A DNA stretch of 6,001 bases. Source: an uncultured Clostridia bacterium (lineage in GTDB: Bacteria > Bacillota_A > Clostridia > TANB77 > CAG-508). Positions 5,465-6,001 of this stretch are shown here, one piece after another; positions within the stretch are counted from its first letter, which is position 1; each line of letters begins with the position of its first letter. A program made the translations under genes and the position numbers. The stretch lies in NCBI GenBank assembly GCA_947588915.1, contig CANPZA010000094.1:1-6001 (forward strand), given 5' to 3'. The notes beneath the pieces are model-generated. The model was not told the origin of the DNA. It searched no databases and saw only the letters and a program-made list of their open reading frames with translations.

Positions 5465-5899
5465 ATGAAAAATCAAAAAGGTATTACATTAATTGCTTTA
5501 GTAATTACAATCATCGTATTATTAATTTTAGCTGGTATTTCAATTGCAATGCTTACAGGAGATGAAGGTATATTGACAAAAGCAAGTGATTCTGCTGTAG
5601 AAAATAATATTGGAGCTGCAAAGGATCAAATAGCTATGGCAGCTAATACAGGTATGGAAGAGTATTATGAAGCAAAATATGTTACTAATACACTATCATC
5701 AAATACTCAACAAACTTATGTTGAACAAGAAATTACAAAGCTTGTAACAAAAGGAGTATCTGGAGTAACGATATCATTAGATAGTCATGTAGTAACAATA
5801 ACACCAACTGATACAACTAAAGCAGATAAAGCTGTAAAAGCTACAATAGGTACTGATGGAAAACTTGATGCATGGGGACCAGTTGGAGCTGGTGCTTAA
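5465..5899 (+). CDS. Type IV prepilin-like protein, second of tandem pair
   Basis: A 144-residue paralogue of the gene before it. MKNQKG is followed by ITLIALVITIIVLLILAGIS, with the predicted peptidase cut after Gly6 and a 138-residue mature pilin. Residues 6-43 are identical to the first pilin, similarity continues to about residue 72 (EEYYEAKY), and the globular region is then largely different, with LSSNTQQTYVEQEITKLV and two strands (GVTISL, HVVTITP). It ends in KATIGTDGKLDAWGPVGAGA, sharing an ATI-x3-G-x-LD-x-W pattern with its neighbour. Ala again replaces Glu at mature position 5, and there is no cysteine. It lies 34 bases after the first pilin with its own AAGGAG site (5451-5456), so the two are surely co-transcribed. 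It arose by tandem duplication; which copy is major cannot be told. Confidence 0.9.
   Translation: MKNQKGITLIALVITIIVLLILAGISIAMLTGDEGILTKASDSAVENNIGAAKDQIAMAANTGMEEYYEAKYVTNTLSSNTQQTYVEQEITKLVTKGVSGVTISLDSHVVTITPTDTTKADKAVKATIGTDGKLDAWGPVGAGA
5480..5593 (+). repeat. Duplicated pilin N-terminal segment, copy 2 (copy 1 at 5002-5115)
   Basis: Second member of the direct repeat encoding residues 6-43 of the tandem pilins. It differs from copy 1 at six third-codon positions only. Confidence 0.9.
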
Positions 5900-5919
5900 T
5901 AAAAAGAAAATATAATATC

Positions 5920-5950
5920 TAGCCATACGCACACAGAGTGTGTATGGCTA
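5920..5950 (+). terminator. Strong stem-loop after the pilin pair, partial terminator or mRNA stabiliser
   Basis: TAGCCATACGCAC (5920-5932) pairs with GTGTGTATGGCTA (5938-5950): 13 pairs including one G-U, with a five-base loop ACAGA. It is by far the most GC-containing structure in the window. The downstream AATTTAAAAAA lacks a proper U-run, so termination on the plus strand may be incomplete. The next gene starts 20 bases later, which suits an attenuator that lowers downstream expression or a 3' structure that protects the abundant pilin transcript. Confidence 0.65.
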
Positions 5951-5970
5951 AATTTAAAAAAGGAAGCAAA

Positions 5971-6001
5971 ATGAATATATTTTTATATATAATATTATTT
6001 A
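5971..6001 (+). CDS. Start of a further membrane protein gene (cut by window edge)
   Basis: An ATG with an AGGAAG ribosome binding site (5961-5966) opens a frame reading MNIFLYIILF before the window ends. The hydrophobic start right after the signal Met-Asn suits the first membrane helix of a prepilin peptidase (PilD), a gene often found next to pilins and needed to process both of them. Only ten codons are visible, so any other membrane protein is equally compatible with the residues themselves; the suggestion rests on position. Confidence 0.5.
   Translation, partial: MNIFLYIILF

Overview
The window is very AT-rich DNA with short, tightly packed genes and strong AGGAGG-type ribosome binding sites. 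It contains the start of spoVAC, a spore-specific gene, and an RsmB-type rRNA methyltransferase. It also contains Gram-positive type IV pilus genes arranged with a pilM-pilN fusion, as in Clostridioides difficile. Together these point to a low-GC, endospore-forming member of the Clostridia. I cannot name the species.

Left edge (1-430, minus strand): a dodecin-like gene is followed 12 bases later by the N-terminus of spoVAC, which runs off the window. A good forespore sigma factor (sigma-F/sigma-G) promoter lies directly upstream. The dodecin therefore appears to be the first gene of a spoVA-type sporulation operon.

Centre left (438-1845, plus strand): a divergent housekeeping promoter drives rsmB, the 16S rRNA cytosine-C5 methyltransferase. 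Its catalytic motifs are intact. The annotated start should probably be the ATG at 544 rather than the TTG at 499.

Centre to right (1911-5970, plus strand): a type IV pilus cluster begins with its own promoter and an A/U-rich leader hairpin. It encodes a PilM-PilN fusion, PilO, a small bitopic membrane protein with a GKTNPF motif that may fill the PilP-like position, and two tandem prepilins. The first three would form the alignment subcomplex: an actin-like cytoplasmic domain linked to membrane-anchored, coiled-coil extracytoplasmic domains. The prepilins supply the fibre subunits. They are near-identical in the N-terminal helix, diverge beyond it, and both lack the canonical Glu5. A strong hairpin follows the second pilin. 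A further ORF then begins with a hydrophobic N-terminus and is cut by the window edge; it could be a prepilin peptidase or another membrane protein of the system. No assembly ATPase (PilB/PilT) or platform protein (PilC) is present here.

There is no CRISPR array, transposase, tRNA or rRNA in the window. The most notable points are the forespore-promoter dodecin/spoVAC pairing, the PilMN fusion with degenerate nucleotide-binding motifs, the unusual tandem pilins without Glu5, and the Asn/Thr/Ser-rich tails on PilO and the NPF protein.
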